64,000 bases of DNA from JAHDHW01 sp965277415 (GTDB lineage: Bacteria; Bacteroidota; Bacteroidia; Chitinophagales; Saprospiraceae). Below the pieces are notes generated by a model. That model did no database searches. It was not told where the DNA came from and saw only the letters and a program-made list of their open reading frames with translations. The stretch is taken from the NCBI GenBank assembly GCA_965277415.1, contig CBDICS010000027.1:1-64000 (forward strand). The letters run 5' to 3'. The stretch's first letter is position 1, and every line of letters begins with the position of its first letter. Positions 29,801 to 39,700 of the stretch are shown here, in pieces. The translations under genes were made by a program, and so were the position numbers.

Positions 29801-30746
29801 GGACAAACTAGTAGACTATCAGTTCAATGAAAAGATGGCAGCGCTACATTCTTTTGGTTTTGGTGGAACTAATGCAAGTATTATTCTGGATAAATTTGAT
29901 AATAAAAAGGAAGAAACCCACAACTATTTAGATCAATGGTTACAACAAATACTAGTTTTTTCTGCTAAAGATAGTACTACGCTTCATGTGCTCCTTCAGG
30001 ATCATTTGACCTTTTTGAAAAAAATGGATAGGGCATATTTTGCAGATTATGCTTTTACCTTACAAGAAGGCCGAAATACATTTGATACCAAAATTGCCTT
30101 TATAGCTAAAGATATTGATCATCTGAAACAATTGTTGAGTAATTATTTAAGTGAGTCTGATGCTACTTCGATCGAGGTTTTTGAATCTATGAACGAAGAA
30201 GCTCTTGGTGAAATTAGTCAAGATGAATCAATTAAGAGTTTATTATTACAAGCGGCAATAACACAGAAAAATACCTCACTTTTAGCAAAACTTTGGGTAG
30301 CAGGTTATGAGGTTGAATGGAAAAAACTATATCACTCAATGCCATATAGAATATCTGCTCCGACTTACCTTTTTAACAAACAACGTTATTGGATTTTAGA
30401 CGAAGATGATAATAAAAAACCACGCTCGAAAAAAGAGGTAAGTATAAAAAAAGAAACTCCTGAAATAATAAACCTTTCAACTACGGAAAATGAAATTAAT
30501 AATTTTCTAGTAAAGACATGTTCGGCACTTCTGGATTGCGACCGATCTAAATTGATCGATGATGCTAACCTTTATGACTTAGGGCTAGATTCTATTTTGA
30601 GGATTGGGCTAAAATTTGAAATTGAAAAGTATTACAATATCGAATTGTCCGTAGGTGCTTTGGGCAAAGCTCAAAATCTATCGCATATTTTGGAGCTGAT
30701 CAATAATCAATTAAAAAAGAAAGAACAGGTGACATTTTTAAAATAG
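20883..30746 (+). CDS. Hybrid NRPS / trans-AT PKS, protein 1 (3,287 aa): C*-A-PCP3-KS-DH-KR-ACP-KS-ACP
   Basis: First megaenzyme of the assembly line. Residues about 45-190 look like the C-terminal half of a condensation domain with no HHxxxDG half. Then come an adenylation domain (about 205-710; TSGSTGSPKG near 362, NGKIDR near 699) and three carrier domains with Ser764, Ser883 and Ser1002. KS1 has Cys1251, His1386 and His1426. A DH has His1715 (HxxxDxxxxP) and Asp1870. A KR has GGAGGLG near 2199 and Tyr2341. An ACP has Ser2491, KS2 has Cys2753 and His2888, and the last ACP has Ser3237. Neither KS is followed by an acyltransferase; each runs into the post-KS linker (PTYLFNKQRYW type), so malonyl is supplied in trans. 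It probably loads a starter, makes an enoyl unit, then a beta-keto unit passed to protein 2. Confidence 0.93.
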   Translation: MKITPSPKMVSEILINAKSDDLPVLKEKIRLLVLSIRILSSCLKSDFSIAIDNRSASSGKKDVNEIGWFKSFSRIINQIQIDPNDTLNDLIEKCKREKEENISESEEKKHQLKIIISDSANSSTDKFDFNYTLTSIDTLIRLHLSSWKIDRIEPAYFLKYLETILNEVLIKQDKGIERICYQLSSHSIPSFIKSSSDLKFNKSRDLFTLFKQQLETIPNDLAVISLSPSSDEVTCTYEELDLLSNRLANVFYQATKGKTIPRIGVYLDRSHKTYIALLAILRSGYIYVPLERSLPDALIAKKIKNSGVSIVITDFEGEKKIDQRQEYKATFIDIDEAIKETVTLPYIDNPRSASNISMIFFTSGSTGSPKGVVHTQIHLLNRLNWIWNRYDISPTDVICQRAPLNYLPSMWELFAGLLKGNKTVILSDRIVKDPKLFIHTLVKYKISWINIVPSLLNMLFASNEKEIKKLKNICLWIACGEKLPLRTIKLHRKHFPTSILLNDYGSTEVNGVLYFEINHNSSTRLTKIPAFKPIPNIEIKLLTKEGQSCNPYIPGELYVGGLSLAKGYLDKNITKEKFKKLSTSSKNSKKYFAMGDWGYQDADGGLHLIGRFDNVVKIRGNRISLDGLNEKIQRLSYVNTCIVLVKKKRNFEDKLACFVLFENEKNSIDQLKSDLPGFLPQYMIPHYFKRIEEIPHLVNGKIDRRSLLKLLSRTTSKKMIKRVEQQFGYQDYLTFCQIVIASVIDADTEEVNLKKKFYEVGLDSTSLVQLIDVLNEKFSANLAVSDLYDFPNMIEFLDFVYTKKDGDELQILPPVSLEDKKEASIAQEDLKIDEPVVDVPEVRNSDAYSKFLAFCTQVIADLLDVKSSSIILDKKFYEIGLDSASLVQLIDILNKQFSASLAVSDLYDFPNIIEFLDFAYKGTSGGRLQILPPVSLEDKKEASIAQEELRIDEPVVDVSEVIDPEAYSKFLVFCTQIIADLLDVKSSSIILDKKFYEIGLDSTSLVQFINELNTTCQTEVSISDLYDFPNILEFLQFVFDKRREPLTEALAEIVVEKKIVNTPQQTIVEKEIKEESSNKQMQIAIVGVACKLPGAEDMDEFEMLLSKKKSGIQLVPKDRWDYEKNYSKDPLEEGASVSKWGGFVSGISLFDEEYFNVSPLEAELMDPQQRLCLEESWKALQNAGYSEADLANEKVGVFIGLRPGDYQDLVKNNEQKYSPYSLIGSDLAIQSARLSYHLNLKGPSMAIDTACSSSLVAIHLASNSLRNGECNVALAGGIHIMSTPGLHIHSSKMGMLSPEGQCKTFSNDANGFVPGEGVGMLVLKPLENAIEDGNYIHGVIIGSGLNQDGKTNGITAPSGHSQSTLQKDVYEKFDIDSKTISYLEAHGTGTKLGDPIEIASLNKSFARPNDPSDVCHIGSVKTNIGHGVAAAGVAGLIKILLSFKTKSLFPNLNFKSANEHIDFSNSRFKVVEAYQEWNTKYLPRKAAINSFGFSGTNAHLVLEEFVNETERLELPTYFFVFSAKSANRLLQKIKRMDLWLKNAEAHPGDISLTLAKAHSSQAFKLTFIAKNLNDLRIQIQVALEKGELVGNNISFYEQDLGSLLKKEILLPVSLKKVLNDSGHKVYLDYLEEICNNINQGYTYDWPSLFADCTYRICPMQIHELTSKHFWLEEKESTNENKTKKTLGQKELNIQKVNDRTFKIVFSGSENFLTGHRYQQDALLPGTAYLFLTQQLFDQYFNLEIESLKNIVWLNPFFYNKNQELFITRERNDQIIFSIQKDKKETIVCRVEITNSKLIPPTEVAELELIKSRCTSSYSEVEVYNKFENLDHQYNTSFQTIKYLYTSPSTVLSFIELENTRDPYNLIYLLDGALQSVLGFNMTTNMENASLPFSIKAVKLYSELPKKCWVYVQPSNLKEYKNTHSFHIEIYDEEGCMLAQLEEFVQLPFQDKTKTIAAIKNKGLTTIAGQEQWILNSLSSPMGEIDLVLLFGFDEDLVKAIEANQNDQKIILIRFGEHSGKIKERVYEIQRQNYNEDYELLIERIKSDFPAAKTVGWMMDWRAFFTVGQNAGYSPIEKTFQPIAFLKKVSTVFKKVKAINFIEGNISSDLAPFFLAYNAFARTFNIEYPEHRFINLRFEKTMDRPDLGKKLYAELTQENPQPIIKYNKKGERLTKELLPFDWPVTSPLTGRENGLYIITGGAGGLGLIFAEYLIKKYNAQIILLGRRKINDTIQASLDRLRQTYGSNAEYHSVDITSESQIKSIFEYVRNKWENIHGIIHSAGLLRDALLYNKNIDTWTEVLKPKIKGALLLDKYSAKDNLDWIVFCSSISSVIPNAGQTDYSYANSYLNHFAIERNQQVERKERKGRTLAINWPLWESGGMKLKPKHQEYLEKQFGIFAMPDSEGCQNLEKALSLNLSNVTLIYGKQSTLEQKMFQVKKEVPNETNIPLSSDFQLEEKVQAFIIDELAQLLKQEKQKLRPEKSLSEFGMDSILMNSFTRQLQKQLDIDLNSAILFEQSTIKKLVKHLLGKYNSKLNTYFSNINSTDLQFDTVIKQEPAIKTSDFSHIDLSDASIPKDVENDANEPMAIVGLSGAFPGDDDLETFFDKLTLGVSMISKVPKDRWDYEAYFGNPMEENKTDVTYGGFVKTLDEFDPDFFNISASEANYMDPQQRILLEYSWKAIEDAGYDFKKFNQKQTGVFIGIFTREYEEMILRSNLKSNFHISTGNIGSIAANRISYCLDLHGPSEVIDTACSSSLVALHRAIQAIRNKECNQAIIGGVNLLASPYGFIGPAQANLLTSEEEIKSFGEGAKGYLRGEGVGVVIIKPLQAAIADKDHIYATIKGSGLAHGGKGFSLTSPNPTGQLDAFRNAMINANIKPDQIVYVEAHGTGTALGDSIEMNVYKEIFDEISDKEQSVYISTIKPNIGHLEAASGMASLIKVLYSFQKNKICPIRNFQALNPEISLENTCLKIVDKLVDYQFNEKMAALHSFGFGGTNASIILDKFDNKKEETHNYLDQWLQQILVFSAKDSTTLHVLLQDHLTFLKKMDRAYFADYAFTLQEGRNTFDTKIAFIAKDIDHLKQLLSNYLSESDATSIEVFESMNEEALGEISQDESIKSLLLQAAITQKNTSLLAKLWVAGYEVEWKKLYHSMPYRISAPTYLFNKQRYWILDEDDNKKPRSKKEVSIKKETPEIINLSTTENEINNFLVKTCSALLDCDRSKLIDDANLYDLGLDSILRIGLKFEIEKYYNIELSVGALGKAQNLSHILELINNQLKKKEQVTFLK
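20970..24010 (+). other. Loading region: half C domain, atypical A domain, triple carrier
   Basis: The A domain lacks Asp at the position that binds the alpha-amino group. Aligned by eye to GrsA, the specificity positions read L-P-W-N-I-C-D-G-V plus Lys, so the substrate is probably not an ordinary alpha-amino acid. The preceding half C domain cannot condense. The three carrier domains are spaced exactly 119 residues (357 bp) apart and, with their linkers (LPPVSLEDKKEASIAQE), nearly repeat one another, a recent tandem duplication. Each keeps its phosphopantetheine Ser. The starter identity is unresolved. Confidence 0.75.
23065..24010 (+). repeat. Tandem 357-bp repeats encoding carrier domains
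   Basis: Near-identical blocks recur with a 357-bp period: CTTCAAATACTTCC at 23307 matches CTTCAAATACTCCC at 23664, and the GG(T)TT(A/G)GATTC active-site codons recur at about 23163, 23520 and 23877. Differences are mostly synonymous. They encode carrier domains 1-3 of protein 1. Confidence 0.85.
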
Positions 30747-30791
30747 ATTTTCAATCGATCCTCCTTTGTCTTCATCATAACCAATATCAAA

Positions 30792-33700
30792 ATGAAACAG
30801 ACATATCCAAAAATAAAATTGTTGCTAGAAGATAATCATAAACCATTTATTCTGACAGATATTCAAGAGTCTTTCCTTATTGGAAAATATTGGAAGAATG
30901 AACAAGATATGATAGGGTGTCATGCTTATGTAGAAGTGGAGGTGGAAAACTTGGATATTCAAAAACTTAACGATACTTGGAATTATCTGGTAAGACATCA
31001 TGATATGTTGAGAGATCAAGTATTATTAGATGGTGTTCAACAAATCCAGTCCGAAGAGGATGGGTATGTCATTAAAGTAAACGATCTAAGCCAAGGAAAT
31101 GAAGAACTAGTATTAAATCATTTAAAAGAAACCCGAAAAACCTTATCTCATAAGGTATATGAATGTGATGACTTTCCGCTTTACACTTTATGGGTTAGTT
31201 GTTTGCCTAAAGAAAAATATATTATTCATCTAAGTATGGATGAGTGGATCGTTGATGCTTATAGTATCAAATTACTTTTAAATCAATGGCAACAATTATA
31301 TAATGGAGAGCTAAAAAAGCTGAAACCATTGAGCTTGACTTTTAGAGATTTTGTATTAGCATTAGAGTCTTTTAAAAGTACTGACCGATATCAAAGAGAT
31401 CAGAAATATTGGTTGAATAAATTAAAACCAAAATACTTTAGTACGAAAGTATTAGAACTTCCAAAAGAAGCAATCAAGGCTGAAGAACAAGACTATTTCG
31501 AACGAAAAGAATACTCCAAATTATTAGATCCTGATCAGTGGAAAACCTTGAAACGTATAGCTAAAAACTTGAACGTTTCTGTATCCGCTATTTTATTGGC
31601 TGCCTTTACTCAAGTAACAAAACTTTTGGCTAAGGGAGAAGCACATAGTTTGATTACCACTTATTTTAACCGATTGCCACTACACCCAGAAATGAATGAA
31701 GTCGTCGGACCATTTATTTCAACACATGTATTTTGTATAGAAAAAAACTTAAGTGATGAAAAAGTCTCTGACTTATATATGGACGTTCAGGAACAATTAT
31801 GGGAGAATAATGAACATAGTTCGTATACAGGAGTGACCGCTATTCGAGAATTGAAGACCAATAAAATCTTGTCAAAAGAAACAACTATTCCTATTGTATT
31901 TACCAGTTTGGTCAATAATCTAGCAGATTCGAAAATAGGTAACTGGTTTGATAACACTCTATATTCAATTACCCAAACACCTCAGGTGTTTTTGGATAAT
32001 CAATTAATAGAACGCAATGGAACCCTATCTATAAGGTGGGACGTAGTGCCCGAAGCTTTCCCTAATCAAGATGTTACGACCTACTTTGATCTTTATGTAA
32101 AATTAATTGAAGGAATAGGATCAGTATCTCAAAATTTAGCAAAGAAAAAGATGAAAACTGATACAGCAAAAACAAAAGATGAAATGTTTGTAGCGCAACA
32201 AAATCTAACAGCTTTACAGCAATCCCTCTTATATTTGAACCTATTAGGAGCAGAAAAAGAAAAGAGTGCCTGTACAATTTATCAAGCTTTTGAAGTAGCG
32301 AATCTTGATCTTCAAAAACTTAATGCAGCCTGGCTGAAATTATTGAATACACATCAAATGCTTCGGGCTTCCTTCTCTGAAGAAGGAGACTTGATGATTG
32401 GAAAATCCTTAAAAGATTATCCGATACAAGTCATTGAAAATACAGAAGCAGCGATAGGAAAAGTTGTTGACAAAACTTTTAATCCGAAAGTGTGGCCACT
32501 CTTTGAGATCGCCGTTTCTCACGAAAAACAAAACAAAAGCTGGGTGCATCTCAATATCAATGTACTTCTCGCAGATGGTAAAAGTTTGTTTTTATTATAT
32601 GAACAACTCTTTCAATTATATCAGAATATCGACTCTGATATTTTCACCTCTTCCGATACCTTTACGAGCTATCTCAATACTATTGCTCAAGAGGGGAAAG
32701 TAGAAAGTACACATCTTAAATATTGGAAAGAGCGATATAAAAATATTACAGGTACACCAATATGCACTGGCTTAGATCAGAATAAAAAAGGAACGAAGAA
32801 AAGAATCACTCGTCGAATCAAAGGGACAAAACAATTAACGATTCTAGCAAAAGAAAACAAAATTGATAAGACTGCTATCTTATTTGCGACTTATATTCAC
32901 ACTTTACAGTCCTGCCTTAAAAAAGCCGAAGACTTTCCTGTAACCTTTGTTGATTGGGGAAGACCGACTTTATCTGAGATGAATCTAGACAACATAGTTG
33001 GCGATTTTTCATCTATCAGTCTTCATATTGCTCAACCACTTGATTTGCCTATAATTGATAAAGCAAAAGCAATCCACCAACGCTTAGGAAATGATCGAAA
33101 AAATCAAGCGCAGAATAGTTTCAGAGTTTTAAATAAAACCTTATTAAATAATAATGTCCAGTCTAATTTTGTATTTACAAATATTATAGCCGAGGATCTA
33201 GTGCTTCCACCACAGGTGAAAATGGCCAAAGGCTTATCTTGTACACCAGGCGTGTTTTTGGATAATATTACTTTTTTAGAAAAAGATGAAATTGTAATCA
33301 ATTGGGATTATGATTCAGCAGCATGGGAAGCCGATTACATACAGAATCTGTTTGATCAATATACACAGTACTTAGAGACTACTATCCATGATCTTGATCC
33401 CACGACTGAAACTATTCTAGAAACTTCTAATCCAAATGAGCAAGTAGGCATGTGCATTCATCACCTCTTCGAACATCAGGTGAGACAACATGGGAAGCGG
33501 ATTGCGCTAAAATATAATGAAGAAGCAATTACCTATGAGGACTTGAATGAAAAAGCGAACCGATTGGCTCACTTTTTAATAGAACAAGGAATTGGTTCAG
33601 AGGATTTAGTAGGTCTGATTTTTGAACGTTCCATAGATACGATCATTGCTATACTAGCAGTATTGAAAGCTGGGGCTGCCTATCTTCCATTGGATGTCGC

Positions 33701-36700
33701 TTATCCTAAAGCCAGGTATACCTATATAATCGAAGATGCTAAAGTAAAGGCAATCCTATCGAAAAAGAATTTAGCAGAAGTAATTCCTATGAACAATGCT
33801 CCTTTCTTTTTCATCGAAGAGATCGAAGTAGAAACCAATAAACACTCAATAGCCAACCCTGAAGCTGAGGTACAAGCTCATAATCTCGCTTATGTAATTT
33901 ACACTTCTGGTTCGACAGGTAAGCCCAAAGGTGTAATGGTTAGTCACAATAATGTACGTCGGTTATTCACTACTTCCGATGAGCTTTATGACTTTAGTGA
34001 ACATGATGTATGGTCTTTTTATCATTCCTTCGCTTTTGATTTTTCAGTTTGGGAAATTTGGGGAGCCTTACTATATGGAGGGAAATTAGTTATCGTTCCA
34101 TATAAAATATCTCGTTCTTTTGAATCATTTTACAAACTAGTGGAAAAAGAAAGAGTTACTGTTTTAAACCAGACACCTACTGCATTTCGTCAGTTTATTC
34201 AAGTAGATAGACAAGAAGGTTTAAGCACTAAACAATCAAGTCTGCGCTATGTGATTTTTGGAGGAGAGGCCTTGGAATTTCATGCTTTAAAGAAATGGAT
34301 GGATAAGTATGGCGATCAACAGCCACAGCTTATCAATATGTATGGAATTACTGAAACTACTGTACATGTCACTTTCAAACGAATACTGATAGATGACTTA
34401 AAAAATACAGACAGTAATATTGGGAAACCACTTCCAGATTTGGATGTGATCATTGTAGATCAAAATAATAAACGGGTCAAAGAAGGGGAAGTTGGCGAAA
34501 TTTTAGTAGTTGGACCAGGGGTCTCCAGAGGGTATTTAAGAAGAGATAAATTAAATCAAGAACGATTTCTTCAGGATACTTTTATTCGTCCTAATGAAAA
34601 TCAGCGCATGTATAAATCTGGAGACCTCGGAGCCTTCCTGCCAAATGGAGAAATTAAATATATCGGAAGAGCAGATACCCAAGTAAAGGTCCGAGGCTTT
34701 AGAATTGAATTGGGAGAAATCGAATCTGTAATTGCAGAATATGAAGGCGTTGACGATGTTGTTGTTATAGTTCAGGATAAAAAAACAGAAGATCCTAAGA
34801 TTGTTGCATACCTTATTATGAATCATCAACAATCAGCGATTAAATTAAAAGAACTCAAAGAGGTATTAAAGGTAAAATTACCCCTTTATATGATCCCTAA
34901 TGTAATTAAAGAGATCGAGACTTTTCCCTTGACTGTAAATGGGAAAATCGATCTGAAAAAATTACCTTGGCCCGTCCAGTCGGATATGCTATTAGGGCAT
35001 AAATTGCAAACGAGAAATAATGCTCCATCGCATGTTATTGATTTTCAGGAATTGAAGAATATTATCCAAATTCGACTTAAAATGGTGGAAGTCGGAGAAG
35101 AAGAAGATTTCTTTGATCTAGGGTGTACCTCTTTGACCATTTTGCAAATTGCTAAAGATATTTCAAAGACTTATAAGCTGAAGATTCCTACAGAAGTCTT
35201 TTTGGAAACACCGACAATTGCGGCACTTAAAGACTATATTAGAAAAAACAACAAAACAATCTCGAAAGAGAAAAGACCTTTCAGCCCTATGGCTAAGATT
35301 ACTAGTAGGTCAAATATTTATATCTTCGAATTTGCTCAGGTATGTAATATCTTCCGTAGGCGTGGCGAAAAAGACTACTTTCAATATCCCTCTGCTGGAG
35401 GTAAATATGCTGTTAAAGTATACTTGTTTATCAAGGAAGGGGTACTTGATGGGATTAAAGAAGGATTCTACGAATATAATGCTTCTAGTCATACTTTACA
35501 TTTGAAGTCAATAGTGACTTCAAATCAAATCGAACAAACAGTCCCTGATTACTATCGACAAGAATTTGAATATGCAGACTACTTAGTATTCTTTGCTGTC
35601 GACCTTAGAGGATTGAAGCACATCTATGGCGCATCTTCTAATTTTCTAGCAAGTGTAGAATGTGGATATATGCAAAGACTATTAGCAGTGAACACGCAGA
35701 GATTCAATCTTCAAAGCACTGCACTTGACATCGTTTATTTCGACCAATTATTAGATATCATAAAATTTGAAGAGCATCATTGCTTTATTGCTGCCTCTGC
35801 TGTAAAACATGAATCTAGTACTCCACTAGTGGATATTTTGCTCAAAGATCGACAGTCATTAATCATAGAAGATACCTATGACTTCAATCAATTACCCGAA
35901 ATCAATAGTGTATCTAGTGAGGACTTTATACACTTGGAGGAAAACAAAAAAATAGAGATTGAAAAAGCATATAAAGAGACGGTAAAAGAAGAATATAGCC
36001 AATGTATTGAGCGTATTGAACTACCACTTGGTGACTGGATAGATTCAGATTATTTGTATCGCCAATCCAAGCGATCTTTTGAAAAAGACTTGATTGATAT
36101 AGAAGACTTAAATGCTTTGCTAGACTTGCTCTATAAGTTTTATGAGCAAGGTGAGATGATAGGATTGGATGTTTATTTATATCTTAAAAAAGATAAAGTA
36201 CATGGCCTCGAAGCTGGGTACTATTATTATGATGTTTCCAATAGAAAATTAAAATCACTTAATAAGAAAAGTTCTAAAGATCTAAAAAAACTGCATAGCC
36301 CATTCAATAGAACGCATTATGCCAAGGCTGCTTTTTCTCTGTTTTTTATTGCCAATATTGCTGAATTAGAAACGATCTATCGTAAAATGGCTTTGAGGCA
36401 GGCAGCATTAAAAGTTGGAAGCTTTGGACAAGAGTTGATGGATAAACAGTATCAGTTTAATATTGGTTTATGTCCGATAGGCGGGTTTTATTTTGATACC
36501 GTTCACACTGATTTGGGATTGTCTTCAAAGGAAAATTTGGTACATAGTTTTATAGGAGGAGGATTTGATTATAAAAACGAAGTGGCTAAGGATTTACTTG
36601 ATCAAAGACCAAATCTTAGTCAAGATGTAGCCATTATCGGTGCAGCTTGCCGTTTCCCTGGAGCGAATACATTGTCAGAGTTATGGGATGTTTTGAGTAA

Positions 36701-39700
36701 TGGTGTTTCAAAAATAAGACCTTTACCGACCGAAAGATTGAAACTGAGAAATGGGACATGGACAGACGATGGAGTCTATTCGACATGGGGAGGTTATCTT
36801 GAGAACATTAGCTCCTTTGACAATGAATTATTTAAAATTTCGCCAAAGGAAGCTAAAGCAATAGACCCACAGGAGCGAATATTACTAGAAGTCGTTTGGG
36901 AATGTCTTGAAGCAAGTGGTTATCGTGCAGATACACTTGAAGCAAATGGCGATAGAGTGGGGGTGTTTACAGGGATGATGTGGAATGATTACCAACATAT
37001 TGGTTTGGAATCAACTCAAAGCGGAGAAGAAGTTAATATTCCTGGTTTAGCAGCTTCATTGGCTAATCGAATTTCTCACAGTTTCAATTTTACAGGCCCT
37101 AGTATCGTAGTCAACACTTCTTGCTCTGCTTCTTTGACAGCCTTAAATTTAGCTTGGGATAGCTTGCAAGGAGGTAGTTGTGAATTTGCGATAGTTGCTG
37201 GAGTCAACTTAATCTGCCACCCTTATCATCAAGAAGCGCTCTGTGCTAACAAGATTCTATCGAAAGGAGAGAAGGGTTGTGCTTTTAGCGAAGTAGCAGA
37301 CGGTTTGGTCATTGGTGAAGGTGTAGGCGTTGTGTTATTAAAAAAACAAGATATAGCAATTCAATGCAAAGATAATATCTTAGGTACCATAAAAGGAGTA
37401 GCAAGTAATCATATAGGAAAGTCACGCCGATTTGGAATGTCTAATGCAAATGGCATTTATAAATCTTTAAAAACTTTATTTCAAAGAACAGCAATCGATC
37501 CTACAACGCTTGATTATATAGAGTCTGCTGCTACAGGTTCTTCGATAGGGGATGCCGCAGAAGTTGGAGCAATTCACAAATTACTTCAAGAGGTAAATAG
37601 CGATCATCAATACTTAATGGGATCTATAAAACCCAATATAGGTCATCAAGAATCTGCATCGGGAATCGCTCAGATTATAAAAGTGCTTTTACAATTTAGG
37701 CATCAACAGATTGCACCTTCGCTCTATGCAACACCAATAAGTCCACTGATTGAGGATTCTCAGGACCTATTGAAAATTAATCAAACTTTAAGCCCTTTTA
37801 TCAAAAATGAAAAAAGCAAGCCTTATAGAGTATTGATTAATTCTATTGGCTCTACTGGTTCTGCTTCACATGTAATATTAGACGCTGCACCAGATCGAGA
37901 GATAGTACAAGAAGAGGATCAGATGACATTGATCAAATTATCCGCTGCATCTACAGAGCAATTAAAAGAATATTCGAATCGATTACTGAATTATCTATTG
38001 GAAACTGCTTCAGTTCCATCTCTTCAGACAATTGGGCTAAACCTGGAACAAGGTAGACAATTAATGAAAGTGAGATTGGTTATCGTAGCCGAGTCCATTT
38101 CTGATTTGAAAAACAAATTATTGTCTTTTTGCGAAGATAAAATTGTACAAGGTCTTTATACCGATCCTACTTTTGATAGGTCTAATTTGAAAGAACAACA
38201 TACAAAAGGAATATTAAACTGGTTGGAAGGAGTAGATCTAAATAAAAACCATAAAGGAGGGGTTAAATATCAGAAAATTTCTCTTCCAACTTATCCCTTT
38301 AAGCAAAACTCATTTTGGGCATATACTAATGCTATACCGAATACTGCTAAAGGAAAGCAAAAAGAACAAACGGCTATACGTTCCAATGAAACAGTTGGCG
38401 ATTTCAAAGCACCTTTGATAGAATACCTGATAGATATTTTTTCAAAAGTCACAGAGTTTGAAAAAACAAGTATTGATCAAGCCACACCCTTCGAGGATTA
38501 TGGACTCACTTCTAAAATGATAGAAGAGCTAAATCACTTATTAGAAAATAAATTTGGAACATTGTCGAAAACTATTTTTTTTGAAGGAAAAAACTTAAAA
38601 GAAATAAGCGAACTTCTTGTAAAGTATAGACCTGAGATTAAAAAACATTTCCAAAGTAAACCCATAAAACCTCAGCCGGAGAAAGCTTTTTGTAATAGCA
38701 GTGAAATTATTAAAAATATCAAACGAAGTATTACAGTTCATACAGATGATGTCGTAACTAAAAAAATAAATCATCTTTCAGCTAAACAAGATGCATCAAA
38801 TACGGATTTGGCAATTGTCGGAATGAATGGACGTTTCCCCAAAGCAAAAAACATCGATGAATTTTGGACAAATCTAAAAATAGGAAAAGACTGTATAGAG
38901 GAAGTACCTAAACATCGTTGGGATTATGCTCCTTTTTACCATCCTGATAAAAACAATAGAGGAACTATCTATTCAAAATGGGGCGGATTTATAGATGATG
39001 TAGATCAATTCGATGCGAAATTTTTCGGAATATCTCCTGTAGAAGCCGAGATGTTAGATCCTCAGGAAAGGATGTTTTTAGAATGTGCTTATAGTGCAAT
39101 GGAAGATGCAGGCTATACTAAAGAGCGGATAAGAAAAGAATTTGATGGAAAAGTTGGTGTTTTTGTAGGTGTAATGTACAGTGAATACGCTCACCTTGGA
39201 GTCGAGCAAATACAACAAGGGAATAATGTTTCACTTGGTGCCGGGTATGGGTCAATTGCCAATCGAGTGTCTTACTTCCTAGATTTGAATGGCCCAAGTA
39301 TCGCATTAGATACAATGTGTTCTTCTTCCTTATCTGCTCTATCTTTAGCGGTAGATGCTATTAAATTGGGACATTGCGAAATGGCGATTGTTGGAGCGGT
39401 CAACCTATCCTTGCATCCCAATAAGTATTTGATGCATGCCCAGATGAACATGGTTTCCGAAGGAGGAAAATGCAAGGCATTTGGAGAAAATGCTGATGGA
39501 TTTGTTGCTGGAGAAGGCATCGGAGCAATCATCATTACACGGGAGTCAATCGCACTGGCTCAAAAAGATAATATCTATGGAATTATTAAATCAGTAGCGA
39601 TTAATCACGATGGAAAAACAAATGGTTATACGGTTCCTAATCCTGTGATGCAGACTGCTTTGGTAGAATCAGCCTTGAATACCGCCCAAATCGACCCTCG

